From assembly GCA_964627255.1 (NCBI GenBank), contig CAZVIN010000083.1, positions 1 through 64,000 on the forward strand: DNA of 64,000 nucleotides, in the 5' to 3' direction. Shown piece after piece: positions 9,149 through 18,850 of this stretch. Position 1 is the first letter of the stretch. Each line of letters starts with the position of its first letter. The notes beneath the pieces were generated by a model. That model ran no database searches and had not been told where the DNA came from. It worked only from the letters and a program-made list of their open reading frames with translations. The translations under genes and the position numbers were made by a program. Source of the DNA: CALLJL01 sp964627255 (GTDB lineage: Bacteria > Acidobacteriota > Aminicenantia > Aminicenantales > CALLJL01).

Positions 9149-10327
9149 TTAATCAAGATAGAGAAGGAAGCCCTTGAGGTAATGGGTTTCGGGGTGAAAA
9201 ATGTTAACAGGATGGTCAAAGCTATGTCTCATCCTTTGGAGAAGACGAACTCGACGTCCTGCCTCCAGAGCTGCCTCAAAAAGAACCTTCTGAAAAAGTT
9301 GGTCGTCGACATAATGGGAACAAGAAAAGCTCAGGAGAAAGCCTCCCGGCTTGAGATGAAGCATGGCTAAGCGGTTGATGTCCTTGTAACCCCGACAAGC
9401 CCGAATAACATCATTTCTTTTCTTGGCAAAAGCTGGGGGGTCAAGAATGATAAAATCGGAATCGATTTTCGCCTGACGCAAAAAAGCAAAAACATCATCA
9501 TTGTGAAGTTTATAGTAATTCGAGGAAAACCCGTTCTGCTCTAAATTTTTTTGGGCCAGAGCTAGGGAATAGGCTGAGGTCTCAACCAACTCCACTTGAG
9601 AAGCGCCGCCAGCAAGCGCGTTGACACTAAATCCTCCGGTATACGAAAAGCAATCTAAGACCTTTCTTCCCTCCGCCAACTGTCTGACCAAAGCTCTCAT
9701 CTCTCGCTGGTCTAAATAAAATCCAGTTTTCTGGGGTTGAGTAAAATCAATAGTGAAGCGAGCGCCGCTTTCGGTTATTTCAGTGGAAAACGTGGCCTCA
9801 CCGTAAACCCAGGCCTCAAAATCTTTCAGGCCTTCTTCTTGTCGTGCTGGCGCAATAGAACGTTCAAAGATAGAACGAGGCTTAAGACGGCCAATTAACC
9901 TTTCCAATATCCAAGGCTTGAGTTTTTCCATCCCGAGGGTAGTAATCTGAATAACCAGAATGTCGTTATAGCGGTCAATAACCAGACCTGGAAGGTTATC
10001 GCCCTCGCCGTTGACCAGACGATAGGCATTAGTCTGTCGGCCGAAAAATATTTCTCGAAGCTTAATGGCTCTTTCTAGGCTCTTCTCGAGAGCCTCTTCG
10101 GGCTGTTCTGAGCCGAAACTTATCATTCGGCCGGCCAATGAGCAATGGCGGTTAAAGTAAGCATAACCAAGATGATTGCCTTGACTATCCCTAACCGCTA
10201 AAATGCCGCCATTTTCAAAATCGGGAAAAGATTGAATGGCGCCGGAGAAAATCCAGTGGTGGCGCTGGCGGATGGGTTTTTCCTTGCCTGGATGAAGAAT
10301 GACTGCGGGGTAAGTTTTAGATTTCAT
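9149..10327 (-). CDS. rlmI: RlmI-like class I rRNA methyltransferase
   Basis: A 392-aa SAM-dependent methyltransferase. An N-terminal PUA-like domain (residues about 5-75, with HHWIFSGAI) precedes a central domain and a Rossmann methyltransferase fold. SAM motif I is VLDCFSYTGGFSVNAL; the catalytic region has ILDPPAF and a later SCSHYV. This order and length match the RlmI/RlmK family of 23S rRNA m5C methyltransferases. The open frame starts at 10360, overlapping the NUDIX gene; the ATG at 10327 places the PUA domain at the usual distance from the N-terminus and begins 5 nt after the NUDIX stop. The precise rRNA position modified is by analogy only. Confidence 0.85.
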   Translation of the reverse strand: MKSKTYPAVILHPGKEKPIRQRHHWIFSGAIQSFPDFENGGILAVRDSQGNHLGYAYFNRHCSLAGRMISFGSEQPEEALEKSLERAIKLREIFFGRQTNAYRLVNGEGDNLPGLVIDRYNDILVIQITTLGMEKLKPWILERLIGRLKPRSIFERSIAPARQEEGLKDFEAWVYGEATFSTEITESGARFTIDFTQPQKTGFYLDQREMRALVRQLAEGRKVLDCFSYTGGFSVNALAGGASQVELVETSAYSLALAQKNLEQNGFSSNYYKLHNDDVFAFLRQAKIDSDFIILDPPAFAKKRNDVIRACRGYKDINRLAMLHLKPGGFLLSFSCSHYVDDQLFQKVLFEAALEAGRRVRLLQRMRHSFDHPVNIFHPETHYLKGFLLYLD

Positions 10328-10331
10328 TGTC

Positions 10332-10751
10332 TTAGCTCTTATCTTTTTTGCTTTCCCCATTCTTAGAGGGATTTTTGTCCCTTAAAAAGCGAGCCACTTC
10401 GCGGTCTAAGGGAAGTAATTCTGACCAAGGAAAGTTTTGGGGTGAAACCCATAGTATTTCTTCATGGTCTTGAAGCGCTAAAGAAATCTCCGGGATGTTT
10501 ACCTGATAAACCAAAAGCTCAATCCCCGGTTCAATTTCCGGATGTTTCCAGATGCCCAGAAATTCTCTGATTTCAGCCTCAACTGCAAACTCTTCCCTCA
10601 ACTCGCGGCGCAAACAATCTTCAGGCGTTTCCTCGGGCCAAATTTTGCCTCCAGGAAATTCCAGCTTGCCACCCCCTTTTTTGTTTTTTCTTCGCCGGGC
10701 TAAAAGAATCAGCCCGTTTTTTTCAATCACTGCCGCCGCTACTTTTTCCAT
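10332..10751 (-). CDS. NUDIX hydrolase (MutT/8-oxo-dGTPase-like)
   Basis: A 139-aa single-domain protein. The NUDIX box runs over residues 34-56 and fits GX5EX7REUXEEXGU apart from Phe replacing the last Gly, with the metal-binding RELREE core at 49-54. The start (AAAVIEKNGLILLARR) and the GGKLEFPGGK segment are typical of MutT-type (deoxy)nucleoside triphosphate pyrophosphohydrolases. Likely a housecleaning enzyme hydrolysing an oxidised nucleotide; substrate not determinable. Coupled to rlmI, whose start lies 5 nt downstream. Confidence 0.88.
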   Translation of the reverse strand: MEKVAAAVIEKNGLILLARRRKNKKGGGKLEFPGGKIWPEETPEDCLRRELREEFAVEAEIREFLGIWKHPEIEPGIELLVYQVNIPEISLALQDHEEILWVSPQNFPWSELLPLDREVARFLRDKNPSKNGESKKDKS

Positions 10752-11092
10752 AAAAGAATCAGGCTTTAACTTTTTGTCTTATAGGCTCGTTTTTTATCTT
10801 AGCTTCAGACTATACTTTTGGCAATGAATTCCGGTTTCTTGCCTTTCGGCTGTCAATGTTGGTAATAAAAAGCGCCAATTTTTTGGCCAGCGCACCAGTC
10901 GCATCAGCCTTGCAAGGGCAATGGCCCAGAGCCTATTCTTAGGGGACAAATGGGGACTGTTCTGAGCTCATTTGATGAGGAGGCAATAAAACTCGTTCCC
11001 CAGCCAAGTCATCCAGAGTGTCGCCGGAGCCAACTAATGAGAGTCAAAGATAATTATTCTTATATGTCTTGAGCTATGTTAAAATAACCGCC
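10752..11092. other. Divergent intergenic region NUDIX/glgA
   Basis: Holds the 5' region of the NUDIX gene on the left and the glgA -10 box on the right. No ORF or RNA gene is recognised. A GCGCCAATTTTTTGGCC stretch near 10872 is weakly palindromic. Confidence 0.45.
11080..11085 (+). promoter_or_regulatory. Candidate -10 box of glgA (leaderless)
   Basis: TAAAAT ends 7 nt before the ATG at 11093, so the predicted transcription start nearly coincides with the start codon. The -35 region is weak (TTCTTA at 17-nt spacing). There is no ribosome binding site. Confidence 0.4.
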
Positions 11093-12544
11093 ATGAAAGT
11101 AGCCTTTTTAGCCTCAGAAGCTGTTCCTTTTGCTAAGACGGGAGGTCTGGCCGATGTTGTGGGGTCATTGCCCCGATATTTGGGCCAACTGGGACTAGAA
11201 ATAGTTCTTTTCCTGCCTTTTTACCAGGAGATTCAGAAGAAAAATTGGCCCTTAAACCTAACGGCTGAGCTCCATCTTGACTGGCAAGGAAAACCAGTTA
11301 TTGTTCCGCTATGGGAATATAAATCGCCCGAGCTTCGCGTTTTATTTATTCAGAACGATAATTATTATTTCCGCGACGGTCTCTATGGCACAGCCTCTGG
11401 CGACCATCCGGATAATGGGGAGCGGTTTGCCTTTTATTCCTTAGCCGCCCTGGAGGCGATGAGGGCGGTTAACTTCCAGCCTGATATCATTCATGCTCAT
11501 GACTGGCAGGCGGCTCTTTCTTTGGCTTATCTTCGCTATAATTATCATAGAGAAGCTTTCTTCTCTGAGACTCGCTCTCTATTCACTGTTCATAATTTAG
11601 CTTACCAGGGAATCTTTCCCGCAGAGATAATTAGCCGTGTCGGCCTGCCTCAGGATGTTTTTCGGTTAGAAGAAATGGAGTTTTTCGGCCGAGTTAATTT
11701 CTTAAAAGCTGGCTTAGTCTATTCCAATGCCATCAGTACGGTTAGCCCAACCTATAGCCGAGAAATTCAAGAACCCGACAATGGATGCGGGCTGGATGGC
11801 GTTCTCCGACAAAGAGCTTCAGTCGTCTTCGGTATTCTCAACGGCATTGATACCTCTTCCTGGGACCCGGAGAAAGACCCTCTCCTACCCTACCGCTTCA
11901 GTCCGAAGGACTTAACAGGGAAAAGGCGGTGCAAAGAAGTGCTCTTCCGCCAGTTCGGTTTCTCTTTGGTTGATATTGACCGGCCGCTTGTCGGCCTGGT
12001 TACTCGCTTGGCTGACCAAAAGGGGCTGGATATTGTTGTCTCCAGCCTGGAAAATCTTTTCTCTCTCGATTTGAGATTGGTTATCTTGGGTCAGGGAGAT
12101 AAAAAATATCATGACCTTTTAGCTGCACTCCAGTTAGAAAAAAAGAGTCACCTTGGAGTTAGGATTGCTTTTGACGAGGCTTTAGCTCATTTGATTATCG
12201 CTGGAAGCGACCTCTTTCTAATCCCTTCTCGCTACGAGCCCTGTGGCCTGACTCAGATGTATAGCCTGCGCTACGGCACAATTCCCGTAGTCCGCGCTGT
12301 CGGTGGCTTGGCCGATACAATCCAAGAGTTTGACCCCGCAACCCTCAAGGGAAACGGGTTTAGGTTCAAGGAATATTCAGCCGCAGCCTTGGTAGAAGCA
12401 TTGAAAAAAGCATTGCCCATCTATGAGCAGGCTTCCCTTTGGGGTTCGTTAATTAGAAACGCCATGGCCGCTGATTTTTCTTGGGAGAGAGCCGCCCGAG
12501 AATATGTGGAGCTTTATCAGCGTCTCTTTAACATTGACCTTTAG
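11093..12544 (+). CDS. glgA: Glycogen synthase (ADP-glucose type, GT5)
   Basis: A 483-aa GT5 glycogen/starch synthase, the usual length. The N-terminal ADP-glucose-binding signature KTGGLADV is at residues 15-22. The C-terminal domain carries the GT-B donor-site segment IPSRYEPCGLTQMYSLRYG and the GGLADT motif. It elongates alpha-1,4-glucan from ADP-glucose in the cytoplasm. A TTG at 11069 would add eight residues, but homologues begin with MKVAFLASE, so the ATG at 11093 is chosen. It stands alone here; the GH57 glucan enzymes and galT 10 kb away are probable partners in glycogen turnover. Confidence 0.95.
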   Translation: MKVAFLASEAVPFAKTGGLADVVGSLPRYLGQLGLEIVLFLPFYQEIQKKNWPLNLTAELHLDWQGKPVIVPLWEYKSPELRVLFIQNDNYYFRDGLYGTASGDHPDNGERFAFYSLAALEAMRAVNFQPDIIHAHDWQAALSLAYLRYNYHREAFFSETRSLFTVHNLAYQGIFPAEIISRVGLPQDVFRLEEMEFFGRVNFLKAGLVYSNAISTVSPTYSREIQEPDNGCGLDGVLRQRASVVFGILNGIDTSSWDPEKDPLLPYRFSPKDLTGKRRCKEVLFRQFGFSLVDIDRPLVGLVTRLADQKGLDIVVSSLENLFSLDLRLVILGQGDKKYHDLLAALQLEKKSHLGVRIAFDEALAHLIIAGSDLFLIPSRYEPCGLTQMYSLRYGTIPVVRAVGGLADTIQEFDPATLKGNGFRFKEYSAAALVEALKKALPIYEQASLWGSLIRNAMAADFSWERAAREYVELYQRLFNIDL

Positions 12545-12702
12545 CCAAAAAGAGAGCACCGAACCTTAGCTCGGAGAAATTGGGCCGCCGGGGTTCGCTT
12601 TTAACCTAGCGCCTGAGTGAAGTGAGTGCATTTGTCGCTCTGACAGAAACAACGAGTGATTTTTTCCGCTAATAGAGAGATAAATTCAGGATGTAATTTT
12701 AT

Positions 12703-15039
12703 TCAAAGGTGGCGTGAGGCGGGGCGGGAAAGCTCCTGGCCCTTGCGGGCGTATTGTTGCGAAAGTGAATTATTTCCTAAACGGTTGTACAGGTCGGCCA
12801 GGAGGAAATAGCCTAAAGCCAGGTCTTTGGGCTCAGGTTTAAGTTCAATTCCCTTTCGAACCAAAGAAATGGCCGTTTCTAATTGTTCTCCCCGGTTGAG
12901 AAGTATTCGCGCCAAATAAAAATAAGTTAGCGGAAAAGTCGGGTCAGCCTCTAAGCAAACCCGCAGGAGCTTTTCTTCCTCTTGCGTTTTACCGAGGAGG
13001 CGGTAAAGCCGAGCCAAGTTAAAACTGGCTTTGAAATGGCGAGGCGAATGAACTAATTCTTGACGATAAGCCTCGATGGCTTTTTCCGTCATGCCTTTCA
13101 ATTCATATAACTGGGCTAAATTATAATTAGCGTTAGTTAATTCAGGGTTGATTTGTAAGGCGCGCTGTAAGTTCGCTTCGGCTTTTTCTAATTCTCCCCG
13201 CAGCATATAAACTGCGCCCAAGGCATTATAAGCCGAGGCGGAATCAGGATTAAGGTTCAAGCATTCCTGGTAATAATTGATAGCTTCATCGTATTTTTGC
13301 TCATAAAATTTTATGTTTCCCAGCAGGAAATAAATCTGGGAGTCAGGAAAACCCTTGCGGCTGAATTCTAACAAGAATTTTTCCGCTTCCTCCGATTGAC
13401 CCTTCTTTAAATAGCAATTGGCAATATTAAGAGCGGCAAAGATATCATCTGGTTTGAGGGCTAAAGACTGGCGGAAATAAGTAATCGCCATCTCAAATTG
13501 ATTCAGGCGAAAATAAATATTACCCAAGGTGAAATGGGCGTCGGATATATCGGGGTCCTGGGAAATGATTTTTTTTATGACCGCAATCGCTTCCTCCGCG
13601 TTGCCTTCCATCCCTATCTCTCTCGCCCTGGATAGTTCGTTAAAAACATCAATTTTATCTCGAGGATTAGCTAATTTCTTGCCCGAAGTAGCGGCCAGGT
13701 CGCTAAAAGAGCCGATGTAGCCCAAGGCGGCCAGCCTTTCTCTCGTTTCTTCGTCAAGTTGATTCATACTCAGTTGGAAAGCATTTTGGCTTTGTTGGTT
13801 GATGTATCGCTCCGCCTCTTCTTCTAAGCGGGTTAATATTTTTTTTTGCTCGGAAGCCAGGTTATTTTTTTCTTCGGGGTCAATTTTAAGGTCATAAAGT
13901 TCAGGCTCGGGAGATATGATTAGCTTCCAGCGGCCATCCTGAATACTTTGGAGTTCGGACCAGCCAAAATGAAACCGCGGATAATAGGTCTCCGCGTAAG
14001 CCAACCTTCTTTCCTCTTTCTTAGGCTTAAAAAAGAAAGGCAGAAGGCTTTTCCCTTGAACCGCCTTAGGTGTCGGCAGGCCAATCAATTCCAGGACTGT
14101 GGGCATAATGTCAACTAAGGAAACCGTTTGAGCTACGGAGATTCCCTGGAATTTAGGAAAGGGAGTGACAAAGATTAGGGGCACATGGATGGCTTCCTCA
14201 TAGAGGAAAAAGCCATGGGTAGATTCTTTATGCTCACCCAAGCTTTCCCCGTGGTCGGAGGCAAAAACCAAGAGAGTTCGAGACAACAGGTCGTTCGCTT
14301 CGAGGAAATTCCAAAGTCGGCCCAACTCGTGGTCAGTGAAGGCGATTTCACCCAAATAGGGATGCTCTGGGTATTTTTGGGCCCAAATCTCTGGAGGGTC
14401 ATAAGGGGTATGGGGGTCATAAACGTGAATCCAGCAGAAAAAAGGTTTTTCTTTATTAATCTCGAGCCAGGAGAGAGTATGGTCGATTACTTCATTAGCC
14501 GGCCTTTGAACCATGGAGAGGGATATTTTTTCAAATTTACTCAGGTCGAATTGGTCGAAATAATAATCAAAGCCCTGGTCCAAACCCCAGCGGGAGTCAA
14601 GAACATAGGCGCCGACAAAAGCCGCGGTGGCGTAATCAGCCGCCTTAAAAACTTCAGCCATCGTTATCAGGTCCTTAGGAACGATGAACCCGCCGTTATC
14701 GCGGACGCTATGAAAAAGCGGGAGGGTACCAGTAAGGATGGTAGTGTGGGAGGGAAGAGTGAGTGGAGTTGGGGCGAGGCAATGCTCAAATTTGACTCCT
14801 CGGGTGGCTAAATGGTCGATAGTGGGGGTCTCGATGGCTCTAAAACCATAGCAATGGAGCCGGTCAGCCCTGAGAGTATCGACAGTAATCAGGATGACGT
14901 TAGGCTTTTGTTTTTCAGAAAAGCGGGGTAAAGCAGAGCGCGAGAAGGGATGGCGGGCGAAGAAAAAGGCAACCGCACAAAGAATAAGCAAACTAAAAGA
15001 AATAACAAGAAATCGAGGTTTTGGGGATTTTTTCGTCAT
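12703..15039 (-). CDS. Membrane-anchored sulfatase-like hydrolase with TPR tail
   Basis: A 778-aa protein. An N-terminal membrane anchor (residues about 10-28) is followed by an alkaline-phosphatase-superfamily sulfatase-like domain (about 45-430) and a C-terminal stack of TPR repeats (about 470-770). Metal-site elements NVILITVDTLRADRL and ASDHGESLGEH are intact. The position normally occupied by the formylglycine Cys or Ser (C-x-P-S-R) is Thr94 in TLPSH, so it cannot form formylglycine. It may act as a Thr-nucleophile phosphodiesterase or phosphotransferase like other superfamily members. The ATG at 15039 is preferred to a TTG at 15051. Sulfatase-TPR fusions are common in Acidobacteriota-like genomes (general knowledge). 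Confidence 0.85.
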   Translation of the reverse strand: MTKKSPKPRFLVISFSLLILCAVAFFFARHPFSRSALPRFSEKQKPNVILITVDTLRADRLHCYGFRAIETPTIDHLATRGVKFEHCLAPTPLTLPSHTTILTGTLPLFHSVRDNGGFIVPKDLITMAEVFKAADYATAAFVGAYVLDSRWGLDQGFDYYFDQFDLSKFEKISLSMVQRPANEVIDHTLSWLEINKEKPFFCWIHVYDPHTPYDPPEIWAQKYPEHPYLGEIAFTDHELGRLWNFLEANDLLSRTLLVFASDHGESLGEHKESTHGFFLYEEAIHVPLIFVTPFPKFQGISVAQTVSLVDIMPTVLELIGLPTPKAVQGKSLLPFFFKPKKEERRLAYAETYYPRFHFGWSELQSIQDGRWKLIISPEPELYDLKIDPEEKNNLASEQKKILTRLEEEAERYINQQSQNAFQLSMNQLDEETRERLAALGYIGSFSDLAATSGKKLANPRDKIDVFNELSRAREIGMEGNAEEAIAVIKKIISQDPDISDAHFTLGNIYFRLNQFEMAITYFRQSLALKPDDIFAALNIANCYLKKGQSEEAEKFLLEFSRKGFPDSQIYFLLGNIKFYEQKYDEAINYYQECLNLNPDSASAYNALGAVYMLRGELEKAEANLQRALQINPELTNANYNLAQLYELKGMTEKAIEAYRQELVHSPRHFKASFNLARLYRLLGKTQEEEKLLRVCLEADPTFPLTYFYLARILLNRGEQLETAISLVRKGIELKPEPKDLALGYFLLADLYNRLGNNSLSQQYARKGQELSRPASRHL

Positions 15040-15051
15040 GACCTGGCTCAA

Positions 15052-15529
15052 GGAATCATTTTTCTACTCTTAACTATTATAGCTGATAGGATTATTATAT
15101 ATTATAGCTTAATAAGTCGATAAAAAGAGGTTTTCTCTTCCTCCTTCTTAGGACCGGCATAAAGTCCTCCGGAATCCTCTCAATAAACAACCTTCCTTAT
15201 TTGGTTCCCTCCCCTTGGGAAGGCAGGCTTTAAAGCCCACGTGGGGGGATGGCAGAAGCGACCAAAAAATCAGGAGCCGAACGAGGTCATTTGGGCTGCG
15301 TCGTTTTCCTAACCCGGAAAGACGAAAGAGAGCCCTTTAATCTTACCTGCCATAATGTTTAAATTTTAGCGGCCGGACGCGCCTATTTAAGAATTATCTA
15401 AGTTTCGAGCGAAAGAAAAACAAATATCTCGGGTAGAGCTTCTAACATTAAATAAAGTTTATGAAGCTGACAATAAATAATTATCGTCTACTTTTTAAAG
15501 CTTAAAAAATTTTGGCCGGCTGTTTGCTT
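15052..15529. other. Intergenic gap between TonB receptor and sulfatase-like gene
   Basis: No ORF of interest. The left end belongs to the receptor terminator and the right end holds AT-rich TATAAT-like boxes upstream of the sulfatase-like gene (several around 15090-15110). The rest shows nothing recognisable. Confidence 0.45.
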
Positions 15530-15569
15530 AAAAAAAAGAGGCAGGGAGGTTCCCGCCTCCCTGCCTCTT
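15530..15569 (-). terminator. Rho-independent terminator of the TonB-dependent receptor
   Basis: A perfect stem of about 14 bp (15536-15549 with 15556-15569, core GAGGCAGGGAGG) closes a 6-nt loop. On the minus strand it is followed by a run of at least seven T. It ends 12 nt past the receptor stop codon. Confidence 0.92.
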
Positions 15570-15580
15570 AGGCATCTGAA

Positions 15581-18328
15581 TTAGAACATCAAACGGAGCC
15601 CCAATCTAACCTGACGCGGCCGCACTATGCCATAAAGCTGATGACCGTCGGTCGATTCCCACTGGTCGGGGAACCAATCATAGCCAATCCTTGTTCCCCA
15701 GCTGGTAATGGTGTTGGTGTTAAGCACATTGAAAACATCCAGCATCACCCCGAAGCGGTATTTCTCGGCAAAACGGAAGATTTTCTCCAGCCTGATATCG
15801 AGGATTTTTTGCATGGGATAATGATTGGAGCCCCTGGGTTCGGCAAAGAAAGTTACTCTTCCCTGAGCTAACCGCTTGGTCCGATACCTGGTAGTCCAGG
15901 CATTGCCCGTAATCGCCCGGAAATAGGCACTCAAGCTTATATCCAACGGCAAAATGTAGGTCCCCTGGAGCTTGAGCATATGGGTCGGGTCGACACTCAA
16001 ATTACCCTCGTCGTTGATCCAGAAGTTGGGGTCTCCTGTATGCAGCCCATCGCGGTCACTATAGCCGATATCACCAGCCGACCAGTTATCTATGGTTCCC
16101 CAGGCTTTAGAGTATACATAGCTGAGTAAGAGCTGCCAGCGGTGGGAGAACCGCTTGTTGAACAAAAATTCAACCCCTCGGTATTTCCGGTAAGGGTCGA
16201 GCATAACCCAGGGGTCGCCTTTTTTAATGTTATCCAGAACATAAGCATGGGCATCGCCCGTGGTAAGCTCATAGATGTTGAAGGTCTTATTGATGTGATA
16301 ACCGACAGTAATTGGTACCTGACGATAGTTGGACAGGGTATCGTAGCGACCAATAATATTTTTCCATTCCCTGAAGATGTAAGCCACCGAAAAGGAAGCA
16401 TCAGTAAAAAGCTCGCGTTCTAAGCTCACTGTGTACTGGTTCATGAAGGGGTGCTTAATTCCGTCAGCAATAGAATAAAGCTCTTCGTGGGTAAGCCGCA
16501 TGAATTCTACCCACTTGCCTTTGGACCAATAATAGCCAATATAATCTGAATAAGCCGAAGCCGGGTTTAACCGGTCGTGGTAATTTGAGAACATACCTTC
16601 AGTATACTGGCCATAGTGAGCCTTAAGCACGGTTGTCCTGTCGCCAAAAATATCCAGGGTAAAACCGATCCGGGGAGCGATTCGCCGCGTGTTATAGACA
16701 ATTCCCTCAACGTTCTTAATCGTTCCCCAGTTCTGGCTGAAGCGAACCCCGGCGCTGATGTTTAAGCGAGGAGTAATAGACCAGGAATCCTGGGCAAAAG
16801 CCTCAAAGCGGGTATAGCGCGTATTGGTGTCATAGCCTTCATACTGATAAGCTAGGTAATGCTCCCAACCCTTGGTGGGATTTCCATAACCGAAGTACTT
16901 CATATGGTTAGGCCCAGTGTAACCATATCTATTGCGAACTGTGGAGCGCTCGATTTCTACGCCGAATTTAAAATCGTGGTCGCCTCTAATAAAATCCTCG
17001 GCAAAATGGGTCAAGCTGGCATTAGCCTGGAACCTGGTGCGGTCAGCATAATAGAAGTAACCCGAGCTACTATAGCGGAAGTTCTCGTCCAAGCTAAAAT
17101 ACATGGCTTTATCTTTCCCCACTTCCGGGTCAAGGTAGTAGTAACCCCAGAAATAGGCCGCTTTAACGTCAAAAAAGGTCTTCGGGCTGAGAATCTTGGT
17201 CAGGCTAAAGTTACCCACAATCTCTGGTGATTTTTGGTTAACCACCGCATCGGGAGCAACAGTGGCGCTAGCACCCCGATTCTTGCCGTCATAAGTATCG
17301 ATTTCTAAGGATAAGACGAAGTTGAGAGTGGGGTCTAACTGGGAAGTTAGCTTGGTGAAAAGACGAGGCTGATTATATTGCCTGGGCTCAGGGAAACCAG
17401 TAACCCAGTCGCCGAACTGCTGGAATTGAGTGCCTACATAATACCAGTATTTGTCTTTTTTAATCGGTCCACCCAAGTGAGCATTGGCGTCAATCAGCCG
17501 GTATTTGGGAGAGCTCAATTTGGGGAAGTCATCTAAGTATTTTTTGTTGTTATCCTGTTGCCAGAAACCCTTCGGCCAGTCGTCTTTCTGGCCCTGAAAA
17601 ACACCCTCGATATGGCCAGCAATATTATTTCCACCGGATTTTGTCACCAGGTTGAAGATAACGCCAGTAAATCCCCCATACTCAGCCGGCAGCCCGATGC
17701 CCATAATCTTGGCTTCCTCGATAATATTGTGGTCGAGAAAGACCCAGGCTGTTCCTCCCTCCGGGTCAGCCACGTTAACTCCGTCCACCGACCAAGCTAT
17801 CCCCGTGCCTTGAGAACTGCCATAGGCCACGTTGCTGACAACGCCCGGCGCCATGTTAACGATATCAGTCGTGAACTGGCTATAGGGAATGTTTCGGAGA
17901 ATTTCATTAGCCAAAGTAACCGAGGCCGTTTCGGTGGATTTGACATCCACTGTAGGGGCTTTAGCTAAGACCGTGACTTCTTCAGCTAAAGCGGCTGGTT
18001 TCATGACCAGGTCAACTGTCAGCCGCACCGTCGTGGTCAGGCGAATATTTTCGCGGATGACAGTCGTAAACCCCTGAAGCTCGGCCTTCACGGCATATTC
18101 TCCAGGCGGCAGGGCCGGGAAGCGGAATTTGCCTTCAGGGTCAGTAACAAATGTTCGCACCCCCATCAAACTGGGACCGGAGATCGTAACTGTTACTCCG
18201 GGAAGAGGATTACCCTGGTCATCTTTAACCGTTCCTTCGACTGCCCCTGTTTCTCGGGATTGGCCAAATGTCAGGGAGACAACGAACAATAAAGCAGTTA
18301 AGAATAAGAGGCAATTTTTTAGCTTCAT
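15581..18328 (-). CDS. TonB-dependent outer-membrane receptor with carboxypeptidase-regulatory domain
   Basis: A 915-aa protein. It has a signal peptide (residues 1-22) and a carboxypeptidase-regulatory-like beta-sandwich (about 28-115, with GAVEGTVKDDQGNPLPGVTV). A plug domain follows (about 125-235, including the TDIVNMAPGV region) and then a long beta-barrel ending in aromatic LRLMF, as expected for outer-membrane insertion. The ligand is not predictable. Such Oar/SusC-like receptors are abundant in Aminicenantes and Acidobacteria. No SusD partner is adjacent. The ATG has an AGGAGG site 4 nt upstream, and a strong terminator follows the stop, so it is probably monocistronic. Confidence 0.9.
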   Translation of the reverse strand: MKLKNCLLFLTALLFVVSLTFGQSRETGAVEGTVKDDQGNPLPGVTVTISGPSLMGVRTFVTDPEGKFRFPALPPGEYAVKAELQGFTTVIRENIRLTTTVRLTVDLVMKPAALAEEVTVLAKAPTVDVKSTETASVTLANEILRNIPYSQFTTDIVNMAPGVVSNVAYGSSQGTGIAWSVDGVNVADPEGGTAWVFLDHNIIEEAKIMGIGLPAEYGGFTGVIFNLVTKSGGNNIAGHIEGVFQGQKDDWPKGFWQQDNNKKYLDDFPKLSSPKYRLIDANAHLGGPIKKDKYWYYVGTQFQQFGDWVTGFPEPRQYNQPRLFTKLTSQLDPTLNFVLSLEIDTYDGKNRGASATVAPDAVVNQKSPEIVGNFSLTKILSPKTFFDVKAAYFWGYYYLDPEVGKDKAMYFSLDENFRYSSSGYFYYADRTRFQANASLTHFAEDFIRGDHDFKFGVEIERSTVRNRYGYTGPNHMKYFGYGNPTKGWEHYLAYQYEGYDTNTRYTRFEAFAQDSWSITPRLNISAGVRFSQNWGTIKNVEGIVYNTRRIAPRIGFTLDIFGDRTTVLKAHYGQYTEGMFSNYHDRLNPASAYSDYIGYYWSKGKWVEFMRLTHEELYSIADGIKHPFMNQYTVSLERELFTDASFSVAYIFREWKNIIGRYDTLSNYRQVPITVGYHINKTFNIYELTTGDAHAYVLDNIKKGDPWVMLDPYRKYRGVEFLFNKRFSHRWQLLLSYVYSKAWGTIDNWSAGDIGYSDRDGLHTGDPNFWINDEGNLSVDPTHMLKLQGTYILPLDISLSAYFRAITGNAWTTRYRTKRLAQGRVTFFAEPRGSNHYPMQKILDIRLEKIFRFAEKYRFGVMLDVFNVLNTNTITSWGTRIGYDWFPDQWESTDGHQLYGIVRPRQVRLGLRLMF

Positions 18329-18558
18329 CTTTCCTCCTTCTGTCCTCCTTCCGTGAATTCCTTTGCCTTTTGACCATTTTTTCCTCGGCTTAGGATAAAA
18401 TTATTTTCTCTTTCTCACCTCCTTTCAAAATAATATATTTGCAATTTTCATGCCAGTTTGATCAAAGAGCTAACTACTTGCATTTTAAATAATTAGGATA
18501 ATCAAGGCTCTCCAATTTAACCCAAAATTCAAAATATTGAATCCATAAATCCAAAAAT
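18329..18558. other. 5' region of the TonB receptor gene
   Basis: Contains two stacked purine-rich ribosome-binding-like stretches just upstream of the receptor ATG. A further full-consensus AAAGGAGGTG (minus strand, 18416-18425) has no start codon at suitable distance. The remainder is AT-rich. Confidence 0.45.
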
Positions 18559-18762
18559 ATGAATTTCTTTTCCTTAATATTTTTAACTGCAATTTCCTTT
18601 GAAGCCTTTTTAAGTCCAAGGCAAGAGTGGCTCAATAACTACTATGAGCCCAAGCGGAGGTGCTCGCCGGGTCTATTATATGGTGCTGGAGGAAAAGCAA
18701 AGATCAAAGCTGAAATATTATATATTGCGCTGTTCTCGGATATTAGGCATGCGGATGAATAA
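18559..18762 (+). pseudogene. Possible truncated GWxTD-protein N-terminus
   Basis: A 67-codon frame begins with a hydrophobic signal-like segment followed by LSPRQEWL. The intact GWxTD gene 300 bp downstream begins the same way: a signal peptide, then LSPRHKEWL. After this segment the similarity stops, and other short frames take over (an overlapping 54-codon frame at 18644-18808). This is best read as a decayed or truncated duplicate of the downstream gene. Chance similarity over such a short stretch cannot be excluded. Confidence 0.28.
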
Positions 18763-18850
18763 CGAAGTTCTCAGCGAAAACGGCCACTTTGTTGTCAGTC
18801 AGCTCTGATTATGGTAATTTAACCGATGAAGATATTAAAGCCATACCAAA

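Noticed and set aside
10870..10890. GCGCCAATTTTTTGG-like motif also seen near 46142, 54190 and (reverse) 29885
   Set aside because: The similarity is short and AT-rich and does not extend into flanks; coincidence is likely without a genome-wide count.
14185..14811. 208-codon plus-strand open frame
   Set aside because: Entirely antisense to the sulfatase-like domain, with no recognisable motif; the sense frame has clear family signatures.
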